Shown piece after piece: positions 8,271 through 16,665 of a DNA stretch of 55,604 nt. The notes under the pieces were generated by a model, which was not told the origin of the DNA, did not search any database, and saw nothing but the letters and a program-made list of their open reading frames with translations. Position numbers and translations under genes: made by a program. This DNA is from Sutcliffiella horikoshii (GTDB lineage: Bacteria > Bacillota > Bacilli > Bacillales > Bacillaceae_I). How positions within the stretch are numbered: position 1 is the stretch's first letter; every line of letters begins with the position of its first letter. Where the stretch lies: contig NZ_VTEV01000015.1 of the NCBI RefSeq assembly GCF_008180725.1, forward strand, positions 1 through 55,604. The letters are read 5' to 3'.

Positions 8271-8867
8271 TTATTTTGTTGAATAGCCAGCTTGTAAAAG
8301 CTGAAAAGTATTGAGGTTTTCTAACTCCCCCGTTGCTTTCGGTGGGTTTGTTGAACCTCCCAACGGCTGCTCTTGCTCTTTCCCGAAAAAACCCTTTTGT
8401 TCCGCCTTACCTATCCAGTCCAGTTTCTGCTCCGGCGACAAATTATCTGGAATTAAATCATGGAACTCTTCTGGAATGCTAGTAAGTTTGGCTTCCAGCA
8501 TATTCGTAATGACCCCCTCTAAAGCTTTCGCTCTAGTTTCGGCTGTACTATGCTGATTTTTAAAGGTTTCCAGTTCTGAACTCGCTTGCTTATACAACTT
8601 CTCAAACTCCCCTTGTTGCTCAGCAGAAAGACGTTCTTGTTCTTTCTTCTCTTCCAACAACTTGTCCAACTGCTCTTTTGCCGTTTTATAGTTGTTGTTA
8701 ATTTCATCAAAGCGAGACTTGGGAATCATGTGCTCCTTTGGTGGATCCTGTTTCGGCGGATCAGCCGGAGGGTCTTGCGGGTCGTTTGATGGTGGATCAG
8801 CTGGCGGGTCCTCTGCAAAAAACTGTAGGTCTAAAATTAATGGTTGTTTCACTTTTTTAAATGTCAT
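8271..8867 (-). CDS. Capsid scaffolding protein
   Basis: A 198-residue protein with a proline- and aspartate-rich N-terminal linker (about 20-45, repeated DPP/PADPP units), a KSRFDEINNNYKTAKEQLDK helix opening a coiled coil (about 50-115), and a C-terminal tail ending LQAGYSTK. This layout, directly before the capsid gene, is the usual form of DUF4355/GPO-type scaffolding proteins. It guides capsid assembly and is then released or degraded. Confidence 0.88.
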   Translation of the reverse strand: MTFKKVKQPLILDLQFFAEDPPADPPSNDPQDPPADPPKQDPPKEHMIPKSRFDEINNNYKTAKEQLDKLLEEKKEQERLSAEQQGEFEKLYKQASSELETFKNQHSTAETRAKALEGVITNMLEAKLTSIPEEFHDLIPDNLSPEQKLDWIGKAEQKGFFGKEQEQPLGGSTNPPKATGELENLNTFQLLQAGYSTK

Positions 8868-8917
8868 TTTTCATTCCTCCATTTTCGTGTTTTTCGAGCA
8901 ACGCCTCGGTAAATAAT

Positions 8918-8949
8918 AAAAGGCCTAAGTACTCTCAACTTAGGCCTAA
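8918..8949 (-). terminator. Hairpin at the end of the MuF head protein gene
   Basis: Minus-strand AGGCCTAAGT and ACTTAGGCCT arms with a seven-base loop precede TTTTATTATT. The hairpin overlaps the last codons of the upstream gene. It is probably an intrinsic terminator between minor head and scaffold genes. Confidence 0.75.
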
Positions 8950-9869
8950 CTGATATTCGGGTTTCTTCCACCGGCAGCGATTGCTTTCCTTCCGGTAGCT
9001 TCTTGTCTTTCCGCCTTGTCTCTGACTGCCTGCGGTAACATTTCAGGATTACGAATAGGTAAGACCTGATGTTTACATCGGACATGAAAAATTTGATTGG
9101 TTGCTCGCAGTTCATCCACTGTAGGGTAACTACCTGGGGCTTCAGGAACCAGTTTCACAATTCTTCCTTCGTGAAACTTACAACCATCCGAAGCATTGTG
9201 AGAAGAGATGATTCCGTACAGTGTTCCTCGTTGCACCGCTTCATTCACAGTAGCCTCTCGGTAAGCCTGGTTCATCTTCTCAAGAGCTACTGTTTCAACA
9301 TAGGTCTCAGGTCTCCACTTTCGTCCGGCAGCATCTATGATTCCAATGTTTGCGGAACCCTCCAGTTTTTGCTTTAACAAGGAGATAGTCTCGGCTTTTA
9401 TCGTTTTTACTCCATTGATTCCTTGCGCGTAATTCGACCGCATGGCTTCCGATAACACTTGGCGATAAATGGCCTTTGTTTTTCTATCCATGTTTTGAGT
9501 CACCGTCAACAAATCAGAAAAAGTATCTGCAATTATGGCATCCACCATTCGTTTATTGATAGGGTTCAACTTTACCAATTCACGAGCTTCTGCGATTGTT
9601 TCCGCTACACCTAAAACCACTAAGGTACTAGCCACACCTTGATAAACTGCAGCAGGAATGTTTTCAGTAACCCATTCTTCTGCTGCTACATTGAGAGCTT
9701 CTAAGATTACTAGGATGCGGGCAAAAGTCGCTTTCGTTTGTCTTTTAGACAAGTCTGTGACATCAACCCGTGCTAGCTCCCTAGCTATGGCAATCTTTGC
9801 TTTACGGTATTCTTCCGCAATCTTTGTAGCATCGTAGTGGTAATCAGGGTCTTTTATATTAAGATTCAT
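8946..9869 (-). CDS. Minor head protein with MuF domain (SPP1 gp7-like)
   Basis: A 307-residue protein. The N-terminal two thirds are helical; the C-terminal part (about 190-295) has the MuF pattern: RKWRPETYVETVALEKMN, then EAVQRGTLYGIISSHNASDG, CKFHEGRIV and HVRCKHQVLPI with paired Cys/His residues. Proteins of this family are packed in the head and can carry effector domains; no extra toxin domain is visible here. The start overlaps the portal stop by 11 bases. Confidence 0.85.
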   Translation of the reverse strand: MNLNIKDPDYHYDATKIAEEYRKAKIAIARELARVDVTDLSKRQTKATFARILVILEALNVAAEEWVTENIPAAVYQGVASTLVVLGVAETIAEARELVKLNPINKRMVDAIIADTFSDLLTVTQNMDRKTKAIYRQVLSEAMRSNYAQGINGVKTIKAETISLLKQKLEGSANIGIIDAAGRKWRPETYVETVALEKMNQAYREATVNEAVQRGTLYGIISSHNASDGCKFHEGRIVKLVPEAPGSYPTVDELRATNQIFHVRCKHQVLPIRNPEMLPQAVRDKAERQEATGRKAIAAGGRNPNIS

Positions 9870-11343
9870 CTACTTCAGTCTCCTGATTAGGAACCTCGTT
9901 GAATATGGAACCAGAAACAAAAGAAGCTTGCTGTTCTTCTTCTCTAATCCTTTGAATCTCTTTTTCCGCTTGTTCTTCGGTTAACCCGTCCATCTCCATA
10001 ATCGCGGTTTTCTGTGATTTGGTCGGCATGCCACCTGTACGCATGTTGGCGATGTTCGCTTTTTCCATTTCATCATCCGGCAGACCGTCTTTATAAAGAA
10101 TACGCGGGTTTTCGATGATCTGATAATCAGGGCTCATCTTCTTATGCTCTAATAACTGAGCAATCAACAGGATACGTTTATGGGCTTTCTCGAAATACTG
10201 CCTTTTCCTGTTCACTTTGGAAAGAATGCTGTTCATTCGCCACTTGATACTAAGTCCAGAAGAACCACTCGTTCCGCTGTTATCCTTGCCCAACACCACA
10301 GGAGGAATCTCGGTCAAAATGAAAATGATATCCAGAAGCTTCTCCAGTTCTTTAAAAGCCGCGTCTAGTTGTCCATTCCAAGTAATGTACTTCGGCTCGG
10401 CGTCTCCTTTTTCATACTCAAAGATTTTATCTCTTCCCGCATGAAAAATAGGGTTGCCTTGTTCATCTTCCCCAAGTGACCCAGTAGGGACCGCCATGGC
10501 AGGGTCAGAGTGCTTGTCAAGAATTTCTGCAATCAAACTCAAGCGCATGTTCACTTCGTCAAAAAGTGACTTGTGTTCACTCAAATCGTCTATCCCTTGC
10601 CACTCATCATCTAAGCTGTAATTCGGGATATGTACGACCAACGGAAACGGTAACCCCGTTTTCACTTCCCGAATGGAGTCCTTTACCTCGGCAATGATTT
10701 TATATTGCGTCACATTGCCTTTCACGTCTGTTGTAAAAGGGGATAGCTCATATTCTCTGTAAACAATCAATCCAGGATAGTGACTCTCTACTTTCAAGAA
10801 GTACCTAGTGGTAATCCTCTTTTCTTTCACTGGGAAAGCGATATGGTAGCAAAAAATAGTCTTTGCATCCGTCTGCAACGTCTCTGGAAACACGTATTCC
10901 GCATTTTGAGACTCTATAAACACACGATAAGGATCAATATTCTTGTCTTTTATTAATCCATCCCAGCGTTGACCATACCGTAACTTGATAAACGAATCAC
11001 CCCTGTAGGCACTACCGAGGGCTGATTCGTAGTTTAAGATATTAAAGTCATTCTGGTAGTAAATCCGTTCCAACGCTTTTTGCTCATTGGAATTATCGTC
11101 ATTCCCAGCATTAAAGGCGCAAGGCTCTCCAAATAAAAAATCGGCGCTCTTTTTACAAATGATGGCCGGGAGGTTCACCGCTAAATACAAAAGCTCCTCT
11201 TGCTTCTTCGAGAAATGTTTCCGCTGATCTTGAAACACTTCGAAGTGTTCTCCCTTAAAGAGTTTTTTGTTTTCTACATACCGCTTGATTCGTTCTTCGT
11301 GGTCCTCCGGTGGAAAATACCCGCCAACTTTAAAAACACTCAT
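9859..11343 (-). CDS. Portal protein (SPP1 gp6-like)
   Basis: A 494-residue protein between the terminase large subunit and the MuF gene. It contains a DFLFGEPCAFNAG segment, an FNILNYESALGSAYRGDSFI segment, and late in the protein IPPVVLGKDNSGTSGSSGLS, followed by a long stem-like helix (KWRMNSILSKVNRKRQYFEK). All are typical of the SPP1 gp6 portal family, which forms the dodecameric DNA channel at one capsid vertex. The acidic C-terminus (NQETEVDES) is also usual. Confidence 0.92.
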   Translation of the reverse strand: MSVFKVGGYFPPEDHEERIKRYVENKKLFKGEHFEVFQDQRKHFSKKQEELLYLAVNLPAIICKKSADFLFGEPCAFNAGNDDNSNEQKALERIYYQNDFNILNYESALGSAYRGDSFIKLRYGQRWDGLIKDKNIDPYRVFIESQNAEYVFPETLQTDAKTIFCYHIAFPVKEKRITTRYFLKVESHYPGLIVYREYELSPFTTDVKGNVTQYKIIAEVKDSIREVKTGLPFPLVVHIPNYSLDDEWQGIDDLSEHKSLFDEVNMRLSLIAEILDKHSDPAMAVPTGSLGEDEQGNPIFHAGRDKIFEYEKGDAEPKYITWNGQLDAAFKELEKLLDIIFILTEIPPVVLGKDNSGTSGSSGLSIKWRMNSILSKVNRKRQYFEKAHKRILLIAQLLEHKKMSPDYQIIENPRILYKDGLPDDEMEKANIANMRTGGMPTKSQKTAIMEMDGLTEEQAEKEIQRIREEEQQASFVSGSIFNEVPNQETEVDES

Positions 11344-11354
11344 CCTCTCACCCC

Positions 11355-13130
11355 CTACAATCCTACTGGTTTCTTCGTGTATGTCCGTCTGGTACGCTTC
11401 GCACCGCCTGCCAAATCCACCGCTCCTGCAGTAGCATCCGGTAAATCATCATGGGAAGCGCCTGGAAAGTTCTCAAACTGCTCAATCAACAGCCTGTGTT
11501 CTTTTCTAAAACGCAAAAAACCGTTTTCCACCAACGGCTCCAAGTTCTCTATACGCTTTTCTTTGTTTTTCTCTTGGTGGGACGCAATCGCCTTGATTTT
11601 CGAGTAAATCATTTCTTTCATGGCTTTTGACTTCAACTGCCGGTACATATCAAACCCGACCCCAATGGTCTCCACCCCGAATGTTTTATAGTTTCGAAGT
11701 TTCATAAACTCAATCGCTTTGTCGAGGGCAATGTGTGCCTGACATTTCTTTGCCCAGGCATCCATAATGTACATGGCACCCGATACCCGGTTTCTCGCAA
11801 TCGTAACAATGGCATTGTAATCCGACCGTCGTGTTTTTCCTTGTGCGATATCCCAAAAGCCGTAAAAGTCCAGAGGCAACGGTCTCCCAAACGCATCGAT
11901 GAGATCCGCATCGGTGAAATACGAAAACGTATCCGGATTAAATATAATCGATTCGTCATCCCTCGGGGTGTTTTGGTACTCGGTATTAAAGGCTTTGCTG
12001 CCGTTATCCCATTTCCACATGAAGAGTTTGAAAATCGGCTGCGCTTCTTGCCACAGTACTTTCGTCCCTTTGTCCATCTCTTCCCGGTGCTCTTTGTAAA
12101 AAGCGACCGCCTTCTCTTTTCGTTCTTCTTTTGAAAGATTCAAATCTTTGTATATGGACTCGCACTCTTGCCATAAATCCAAGTTATCCGGTTCCTTGAT
12201 CAACGCTTTAAATAGACGGGACTTGAAATCCGCCCGCTTATGAATGACCTCATTGAGCAAGGCCTCCGCATGCACAATGGTTCCCATGTAGATAAACGCA
12301 GTCCGTTTTCCCATCGGTCCGCCTAATGGCATAACCGTTTGAGTAAACCAGTTCTTCAGCTTCTCCCGCTGCTCTTTGGTGGCAGCATTCGTTCGAATAT
12401 CTTCCAAATCATCACAAATCACCATGTCCGGACGTGCCCCATTCCATGAGCGCCCACGCAAGGCTTGACCTGTAGATGCGGCTTGCACGAGCGTCAATGG
12501 TTTCCGTTCCGTTTCAGAAAGGTATTCCGTTGTGATGAATTCGTTGTTGTTGTCTCTTGGGTTCATTTGTTGTTTGACATGCAAGAGAGGACCAAAATCG
12601 GCAATCAACTTTTTATTGTGCTTCAACTGTGTCGCGATCCATTCCAAGTTAGCTGTGGCAACGGAAGGAGTCTCTGAAATCAAAATTAAGTATTTTCTTA
12701 GGCGGAATAAAATCTCCCTCAGTGGATTTGCCTTTGACAAGTACGTACTCTTTGCATGACCCCGGGGAGCTGCGGTTGCGTCTTTTGCATTCTTCTCTTC
12801 GGTGGAGATTTCATCCATCCGCTGACATATCTCTTTATGAAAGTCTGGAGCGTCTTCCGTTGATTCAATGTCAAAGTCTTCCCAGTTCCCTGTGTTCCCC
12901 GGGTTAAACCGCTCGGAGAAATATTCCATCGACAGATACAGTAAATCCACTTCCGAACGATGAATCCTCTCTAAGCGCTCCAGTTCATGTATATATTCAT
13001 CGAGCTCCTCCAGTTCATCGGTCGTCAATTCCCCTTCTGCCTGAAGCATCACGTCAATGACTTCTTTAGTTGTCGTGATCAGTTCCGCTCTTTCTTTGCG
13101 GTTCAGCCAGCGGTTTTGTACCCATGCCAT
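11355..13130 (-). CDS. Terminase large subunit
   Basis: A 591-residue packaging motor. The Walker A-like sequence is APRGHAKST near residue 125, and the Walker B region is PDMVICDDLEDIRT near 235. The C-terminal nuclease domain shows FYGFWDIAQGKTRRSDYNAI (first catalytic Asp) near 435, then FGVETIGVGFD and GASHDDLPDATAGAV, which hold further acidic metal ligands. An AAAGGAGCTCCTTT ribosome site precedes ATG 13130. It works with the small subunit at 14177 to cut and pump DNA into the procapsid. Base composition is slightly more GC-rich than its neighbours. Confidence 0.93.
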   Translation of the reverse strand: MAWVQNRWLNRKERAELITTTKEVIDVMLQAEGELTTDELEELDEYIHELERLERIHRSEVDLLYLSMEYFSERFNPGNTGNWEDFDIESTEDAPDFHKEICQRMDEISTEEKNAKDATAAPRGHAKSTYLSKANPLREILFRLRKYLILISETPSVATANLEWIATQLKHNKKLIADFGPLLHVKQQMNPRDNNNEFITTEYLSETERKPLTLVQAASTGQALRGRSWNGARPDMVICDDLEDIRTNAATKEQREKLKNWFTQTVMPLGGPMGKRTAFIYMGTIVHAEALLNEVIHKRADFKSRLFKALIKEPDNLDLWQECESIYKDLNLSKEERKEKAVAFYKEHREEMDKGTKVLWQEAQPIFKLFMWKWDNGSKAFNTEYQNTPRDDESIIFNPDTFSYFTDADLIDAFGRPLPLDFYGFWDIAQGKTRRSDYNAIVTIARNRVSGAMYIMDAWAKKCQAHIALDKAIEFMKLRNYKTFGVETIGVGFDMYRQLKSKAMKEMIYSKIKAIASHQEKNKEKRIENLEPLVENGFLRFRKEHRLLIEQFENFPGASHDDLPDATAGAVDLAGGAKRTRRTYTKKPVGL

Positions 13131-13145
13131 AAAGGAGCTCCTTTC

Positions 13146-13454
13146 CTAATCGTGATTAAATGCTACTAACACCGGTCCTTGCACCGAATAATCTTTGCTA
13201 TTTTCACCGTTATACACATGCAGCACTGCTTCCTGCTCCACGTTTACCTTGACTTGCTTCACGCCCTGGCGCTTTACTACCTCTTCCCACAGCTCTTTTG
13301 TGCTGTAGTTCGTCAGGGAAGGTTCCGTGCCTATCCCTAATTCCTTTTGGATCTCGGCTACCGTTGCCTGAATCTCCTCTTGATACACATGGTCCACATT
13401 CGCTCGTGTCAAAGCTTCCAAATGACGTTGCAAGTCATCTACTCTTCTTGTCAT
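13146..13454 (-). CDS. BC1881-like small phage protein
   Basis: A 102-residue protein. I chose ATG 13454, seven bases after GGAGGAAAG, over start codons further upstream that lack a site. The N-terminus is helical (TRRVDDLQRHLEALTRANVD). The C-terminal part, LTNYSTKELWEEVVKRQGVK then a short beta hairpin, resembles the BC1881 family found near phage terminases. Its role is unknown. Confidence 0.7.
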   Translation of the reverse strand: MTRRVDDLQRHLEALTRANVDHVYQEEIQATVAEIQKELGIGTEPSLTNYSTKELWEEVVKRQGVKQVKVNVEQEAVLHVYNGENSKDYSVQGPVLVAFNHD

Positions 13455-13477
13455 AGCTTCTTTCCTCCTCCAAATAA

Positions 13478-13503
13478 AAAAGCACCACAATGGGTGCCTA
13501 AAG
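13478..13503 (-). terminator. Hairpin between two small genes upstream of terL
   Basis: Minus-strand AGGCACC and GGTGCTT arms with a short loop, then T6. It separates the cysteine-containing small gene from the BC1881-like gene and the terminase large subunit. Confidence 0.65.
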
Positions 13504-13692
13504 ATGCTTGCTATATTTTCCGACAAACAGCTGCCATTCCCTGTGCTTCTTTTCCCGGGTCTCTGGAGGCGCTTCGTGTGCTTCTTTTCTCAAGCGCCGT
13601 GCTTCCTTGCCATAAAGCTCTTGGCAAATGAGCTTGCAGTCGCATTTCGTGTTCTTCACTTTGGAAGGGCAGCTTTCCTTTTTTAGGTTCAT
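13498..13692 (-). CDS. Small Cys-containing phage protein, unknown function
   Basis: A 64-residue basic protein. The frame is open further upstream to 13827, but the GGAGG site supports ATG 13692. It contains CPSKVKNTKCDCKLICQELY, with four closely spaced cysteines that could bind zinc, followed by a strongly charged helix rich in Lys, Arg and Glu. Small zinc-binding proteins near terminase genes are common, but I cannot name a family. Confidence 0.6.
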   Translation of the reverse strand: MNLKKESCPSKVKNTKCDCKLICQELYGKEARRLRKEAHEAPPETREKKHREWQLFVGKYSKHL

Positions 13693-13873
13693 GGTTCGTG
13701 CCTCCAGTTTAGGGTTTCGAAAGTCCAAACGTTTTTTCGGTGCTCGGATTGAAGGAGCCCTAGTCGCAGAGGCCCGTCCGGGTGGCCCCCCGGGGGAGGG
13801 GGTGTTCAAGCCCAAATTTCCACTCATTTTTTATGCAAGAATTGAGGGAAATAATCTGAGAACGATCTTTCAA

Positions 13874-13890
13874 AACGTTGGTAAATCAAC
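13874..13890. repeat. Direct repeat copy 1, AACGYTGGTAAATCAAC
   Basis: AACGTTGGTAAATCAAC here recurs at 13936-13952 with a single change (T to C at the fifth base). Both are in the non-coding stretch beside the terminase small subunit, so they could be binding sites for it. Confidence 0.6.
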
Positions 13891-13935
13891 AATGAATAAA
13901 ATTATGAATAAAAGATAAAATCAGGAAGTTCTCGA

Positions 13936-13952
13936 AACGCTGGTAAATCAAC
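13936..13952. repeat. Direct repeat copy 2, AACGYTGGTAAATCAAC
   Basis: Second copy of the 17-base repeat, 62 bases from the first, which is about six helical turns. Confidence 0.6.
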
Positions 13953-14176
13953 GTTTATACATCGAATGAATTCCCTATAACCTGAATTATGTCTACCAAT
14001 CCTGTATATACAATACATGTCTATGCATTCGTGGTAGTAGATCGTGGCATGGTAGCCGCCCCAAAAATTCTAGGGCAGTGTCCAGCAGAAGGTGGCAGTG
14101 GGTGTAATTGCATACCATGTCGCCTAGAGTCTAACTATCCGTTCCAACGTCTTCTTACTAAGTAGCCAGTAAAACA

Positions 14177-14569
14177 CTACTGGTTGACATTACTCTTCTC
14201 TTTGTACTTAGCTATGCGCTCCTTCATAGCATCTACATCTCCAGCCTTGGTGAGCTTATCATCTACAGATACGGAGTCGGTTAGCATGTCATTCATTTGC
14301 AGTAGTAGCTTCATCATTGCCGCATTACCGCCATCTACAACATGGTCTATCATGGAGGCAATTGCTTCTGGTAAGCGCTCACGTGTATTCCTAATCATTT
14401 GCTTCTTCAATTCTGATTCAAATAAAGGGTCCTTCATCCATTCGTATAAAGTCTGCCGGGATACTTTGCATTCATCAGCAATCTGCTGCATTGTTAGACC
14501 GCCGCGTTTCGGTAGGGCAATGTAGTTAATAGCTATCAGTTGTTCTGTACGCAATGATTTTAATGCCAT
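14177..14569 (-). CDS. Terminase small subunit (phBC6A51-type HTH)
   Basis: A 130-residue protein. Residues about 10-55 form a helix-turn-helix, GLTMQQIADECKVSRQTLYE, followed by WMKDPLFESELKKQMIRNTR, a pattern of phage terminase small subunits and phBC6A51-type HTH proteins. The C-terminal half is helical and suited to oligomerisation. It should recognise the packaging site and load the large subunit. The gene is separated from terL by two small genes and a non-coding stretch, a common layout for this HTH type. Confidence 0.8.
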   Translation of the reverse strand: MALKSLRTEQLIAINYIALPKRGGLTMQQIADECKVSRQTLYEWMKDPLFESELKKQMIRNTRERLPEAIASMIDHVVDGGNAAMMKLLLQMNDMLTDSVSVDDKLTKAGDVDAMKERIAKYKEKSNVNQ

Positions 14570-14596
14570 GATCCACCACTCCTTTCTGTAAATAGG

Positions 14597-14630
14597 AAAA
14601 GGGCCCGGGAAAGATACCCCAAGCCCTTTT
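14597..14630 (-). terminator. Terminator between the ArpU-like regulator and terS
   Basis: Minus-strand AAAAGGGC and GCCCTTTT arms with a second inner GGG/CCC pair form a strong hairpin rich in T downstream. It would end early or middle transcripts before the late packaging genes. Confidence 0.75.
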
Positions 14631-14696
14631 GTTCTATATACGCACGTATTTCATCTTACCTTAAATTTAACATTTTAGTATAAGGCTTGTCCAGTG

Positions 14697-15056
14697 TTAT
14701 CTATAAGTTTCTTTCAGTTTCTCCAAATCAAACTCTAGCCCGTTCACATAAGCATAAACAAAGTTGATACAGTCCCGGTTTCTTTTGAAGTAAGTCCCTC
14801 GGCTACAGTTTAATTCCCTAAGCGCGTCTCTCGTTGATAAGTCCCTAATAAAACGGCACGAAGCAGCCTGGTACAGTTTCAATGGCATGGCATTGATTGC
14901 CTGATCCAACATGATCTTATTGAGCTGCCCACTCGTGACTCCGTCCTCGGGTTTCGGGCCACCAAAACTGAAGCCATTCTCCAAAGCTTCTCCAGCTTGT
15001 AATTCATGATAATACTCCAGCCATTGCTTCACTACCTTCTTGCTCACGCTGGTCAT
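14697..15056 (-). CDS. ArpU/RinA-like late transcription regulator (putative)
   Basis: A 119-residue protein with a C-terminal sigma-region-4-like helix-turn-helix: STRDALRELNCSRGTYFKRN near residues 74-95. Proteins of this size and position, just ahead of the terminase genes, include the ArpU and RinA families that switch on late genes in Gram-positive phages. It is followed by a terminator and preceded by the AT-rich gap at 15057-15358, where its own promoter must lie. Family membership is inferred from HTH type and location. Confidence 0.6.
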   Translation of the reverse strand: MTSVSKKVVKQWLEYYHELQAGEALENGFSFGGPKPEDGVTSGQLNKIMLDQAINAMPLKLYQAASCRFIRDLSTRDALRELNCSRGTYFKRNRDCINFVYAYVNGLEFDLEKLKETYR

Positions 15057-15358
15057 AAAAAACCCCCAATTGCATTGTTAAAAAATCCCATTCTCAAAAT
15101 CTTAAAAAACATCTATATATAGTAATACTTATATAACATATATAATATATAAATATAAATATAAATATAATATATATAATATATAATTATTAAGGGGGTT
15201 ATTTTTGTTTTCAATTCTTTAGGGAGAATTACTACTGTAGTTACCCCCTCCTTAATTTTTTGAACTTATATATTTTTTGTTTCCTATACTGGAATCCTTC
15301 AAATTCGTCCAAATTCCGCCGTTTTTCTTACCCTACATATACTAGTTTACAAGCTCCC
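15057..15358. other. AT-rich intergenic region with inverted G/C runs
   Basis: No gene is visible. Roughly 15110-15190 is almost pure A/T, with alternating TATATA and ATAAATATAA units. It is followed by TTAAGGGGGTTA, and by GTTACCCCCTCCTTAA about 50 bases further on, which could pair over an AT-rich centre. It may hold the late regulator promoter; easy melting would also suit an origin or replication terminus, but there is no direct evidence. Confidence 0.5.
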
Positions 15359-15685
15359 TCATTCTCTTGTTTCCTCCCATTTGCTCCATTTTTCGTTTTC
15401 CGACTCCTGAACCTCATCTTTTTTACCTGGAACCTCTTCATCCGAAACACGAAAAACTTCTCCCGTGTCACAAACGACGACTTCCGAATCCTGGCACCCG
15501 TGCCTCTTTTCCTGCTGCAGTTCCTCCGCAAGATAACGGATCGTGGCATTAATGCTTGCCTTTGTGTCATCTTCCAGTCCTTCCATAGACAACAGCTGAG
15601 TCAAACATTGCATATCATACACGACGTAGTTTGTGGCTCTATACACTTCCGTCATAACAGGTGGCCCGAGTGTTAGACCCTTCAT
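15359..15685 (-). CDS. Phage protein of unknown function, acidic
   Basis: A 108-residue protein. It begins KGLTLGPPVMTEVYRATNYV, then a helix (CLTQLLSMEGLEDDTKASIN) and a charged C-terminal third rich in Glu and Lys. I recognise no family. It starts four bases inside the end of the preceding small membrane gene, so it is the last gene of that coupled cluster. Confidence 0.65.
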   Translation of the reverse strand: MKGLTLGPPVMTEVYRATNYVVYDMQCLTQLLSMEGLEDDTKASINATIRYLAEELQQEKRHGCQDSEVVVCDTGEVFRVSDEEVPGKKDEVQESENEKWSKWEETRE

Positions 15686-15885
15686 TGGCCTTCCTCCTTC
15701 ACTTTCTTGTACAGCAGGATAGAGTAAACGACAATTAAGACCGTAATCATCCCTAGACTAAGACCATTCATGAAAACAACGGGTGTCGTTGTACCAAGTT
15801 TGTGATAAATATACGTCTGGGTCAGAACAACACCCATACCAAGTGACCAAAAAATCAGATTTAGAATATAGAATTGTTTACTCAT
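15682..15885 (-). CDS. Small membrane protein with two predicted helices
   Basis: A 67-residue protein starting at ATG 15885 after GAAGGAGACG; the ATG at 15918 has a poorer site. Two hydrophobic spans are visible: FYILNLIFWSLGMGVVLTQT and VVFMNGLSLGMITVLIVVYS, with a basic C-terminus (LLYKKVKEEGQ). No function can be named. It overlaps both neighbours by a few bases. Confidence 0.65.
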   Translation of the reverse strand: MSKQFYILNLIFWSLGMGVVLTQTYIYHKLGTTTPVVFMNGLSLGMITVLIVVYSILLYKKVKEEGQ

Positions 15886-16153
15886 ATAATCGTCTCCTTC
15901 TTCGTTCAATATGGTCAATCATGGGTTTGACGCAATGGGTACGCCACTTTTTGTCATAGTCGTCATCACGCACTGTTGTCAGGTCAATAACTTCTGTAGG
16001 ACGATTACCTTTAAACTGTAGCCCTACCATCGCCTGTCCGACAGAAAAGTACCTTATCTTGAAATGCTCCCTTTCTATGTCTCTGCTGATATGATCTAAG
16101 TGGTTCGCTAATTTGTTGTCGTCTAAAATGACTACAATGAATTTAACGGGCAT
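15878..16153 (-). CDS. Phage protein of unknown function
   Basis: A 91-residue protein that opens with a hydrophobic beta strand, PVKFIVVILDDNKLANHLDH, and ends with an Arg-rich tail (HIERRRRRLYE). The start overlaps the preceding stop by one base. The alternating strand and helix pattern suggests a compact alpha/beta fold, but no family is recognised. Confidence 0.65.
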   Translation of the reverse strand: MPVKFIVVILDDNKLANHLDHISRDIEREHFKIRYFSVGQAMVGLQFKGNRPTEVIDLTTVRDDDYDKKWRTHCVKPMIDHIERRRRRLYE

Positions 16154-16551
16154 TAGTTAGCCGCCTGCCTTTCCAGTATAAAAATAGCCCCGAAAATGTC
16201 CCTCATATCAATAACACTGCTGTCTCTGTTGTATCTGGTGGTGATGACGGCATTATCCTCCACGTTTACCCTTCTCGCGATAACCGAGTTGCCCGCAAGG
16301 ATCTCCTTCATCGCCTCTGTAAGAGATAGCTTCTGCTCTTGGATGTGCCATTTAAGTGCCAGAACTTCATGGGAAAGATGCATGTGAGAATCTCCTTCTG
16401 CTTCTGAAGGCCTCCCGATATTTATGTCCCACCAAATGATCCCGGCATTTGTCCGCTTTACTCCATGAAACGTTTTATTGTCTGGGGTAGCTACCTCCCC
16501 TATTTTCAGTTGTTCAATGATTTCAATCGTACTGTAATTGTATGTTCGCAT
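16153..16551 (-). CDS. Phage protein of unknown function
   Basis: A 132-residue protein beginning RTYNYSTIEIIEQLKIGEVA, followed by FHGVKRTNAGIIWWDINIGR. The first half resembles small phage proteins with an IEQLKxGEVA opening; the second half is helical. It lies within a tightly packed minus-strand operon. No catalytic motif is visible. Confidence 0.65.
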   Translation of the reverse strand: MRTYNYSTIEIIEQLKIGEVATPDNKTFHGVKRTNAGIIWWDINIGRPSEAEGDSHMHLSHEVLALKWHIQEQKLSLTEAMKEILAGNSVIARRVNVEDNAVITTRYNRDSSVIDMRDIFGAIFILERQAAN

Positions 16552-16554
16552 GGC

Positions 16555-16665
16555 TCATTTCCCCTTCCAGTTTTGTATTCTGTCAAACCCTGCCACCAAA
16601 ACCCGTAACACGTGTAACATCCAATTCCCACGAGATCCTTTTTGCCTGACACGGTCAAGAAACAT
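16555..16665 (-). CDS. Possible 36-residue basic peptide
   Basis: The ATG at 16665 lies inside the end of the winged-helix/membrane gene and the frame ends four bases before the next gene. The product is strongly basic (FLDRVRQKGSRGNWMLHVLR). It fills an otherwise empty 100-base gap, but the ribosome site is weak and it could be chance. Confidence 0.3.
   Translation of the reverse strand: MFLDRVRQKGSRGNWMLHVLRVLVAGFDRIQNWKGK

Larger units (their letters stand above)
13693..14176. other. 484-base region without a clear gene: candidate packaging site
   Basis: It lies between the terminase small subunit and the genes leading to terL. It holds a GC-rich block near 13770-13802 (C6 G5 A G5), a 17-base near-exact direct repeat (13874-13890 and 13936-13952), and a compact GC-richer block at 14040-14135. 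An imperfect hairpin, CCAGT with ACTGG, lies at the terS stop (about 14164-14180). A 38-codon plus-strand frame at 14049-14165 is the only coding candidate, and it is weak. A cos or pac site is a plausible inference, not shown. Confidence 0.5.
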
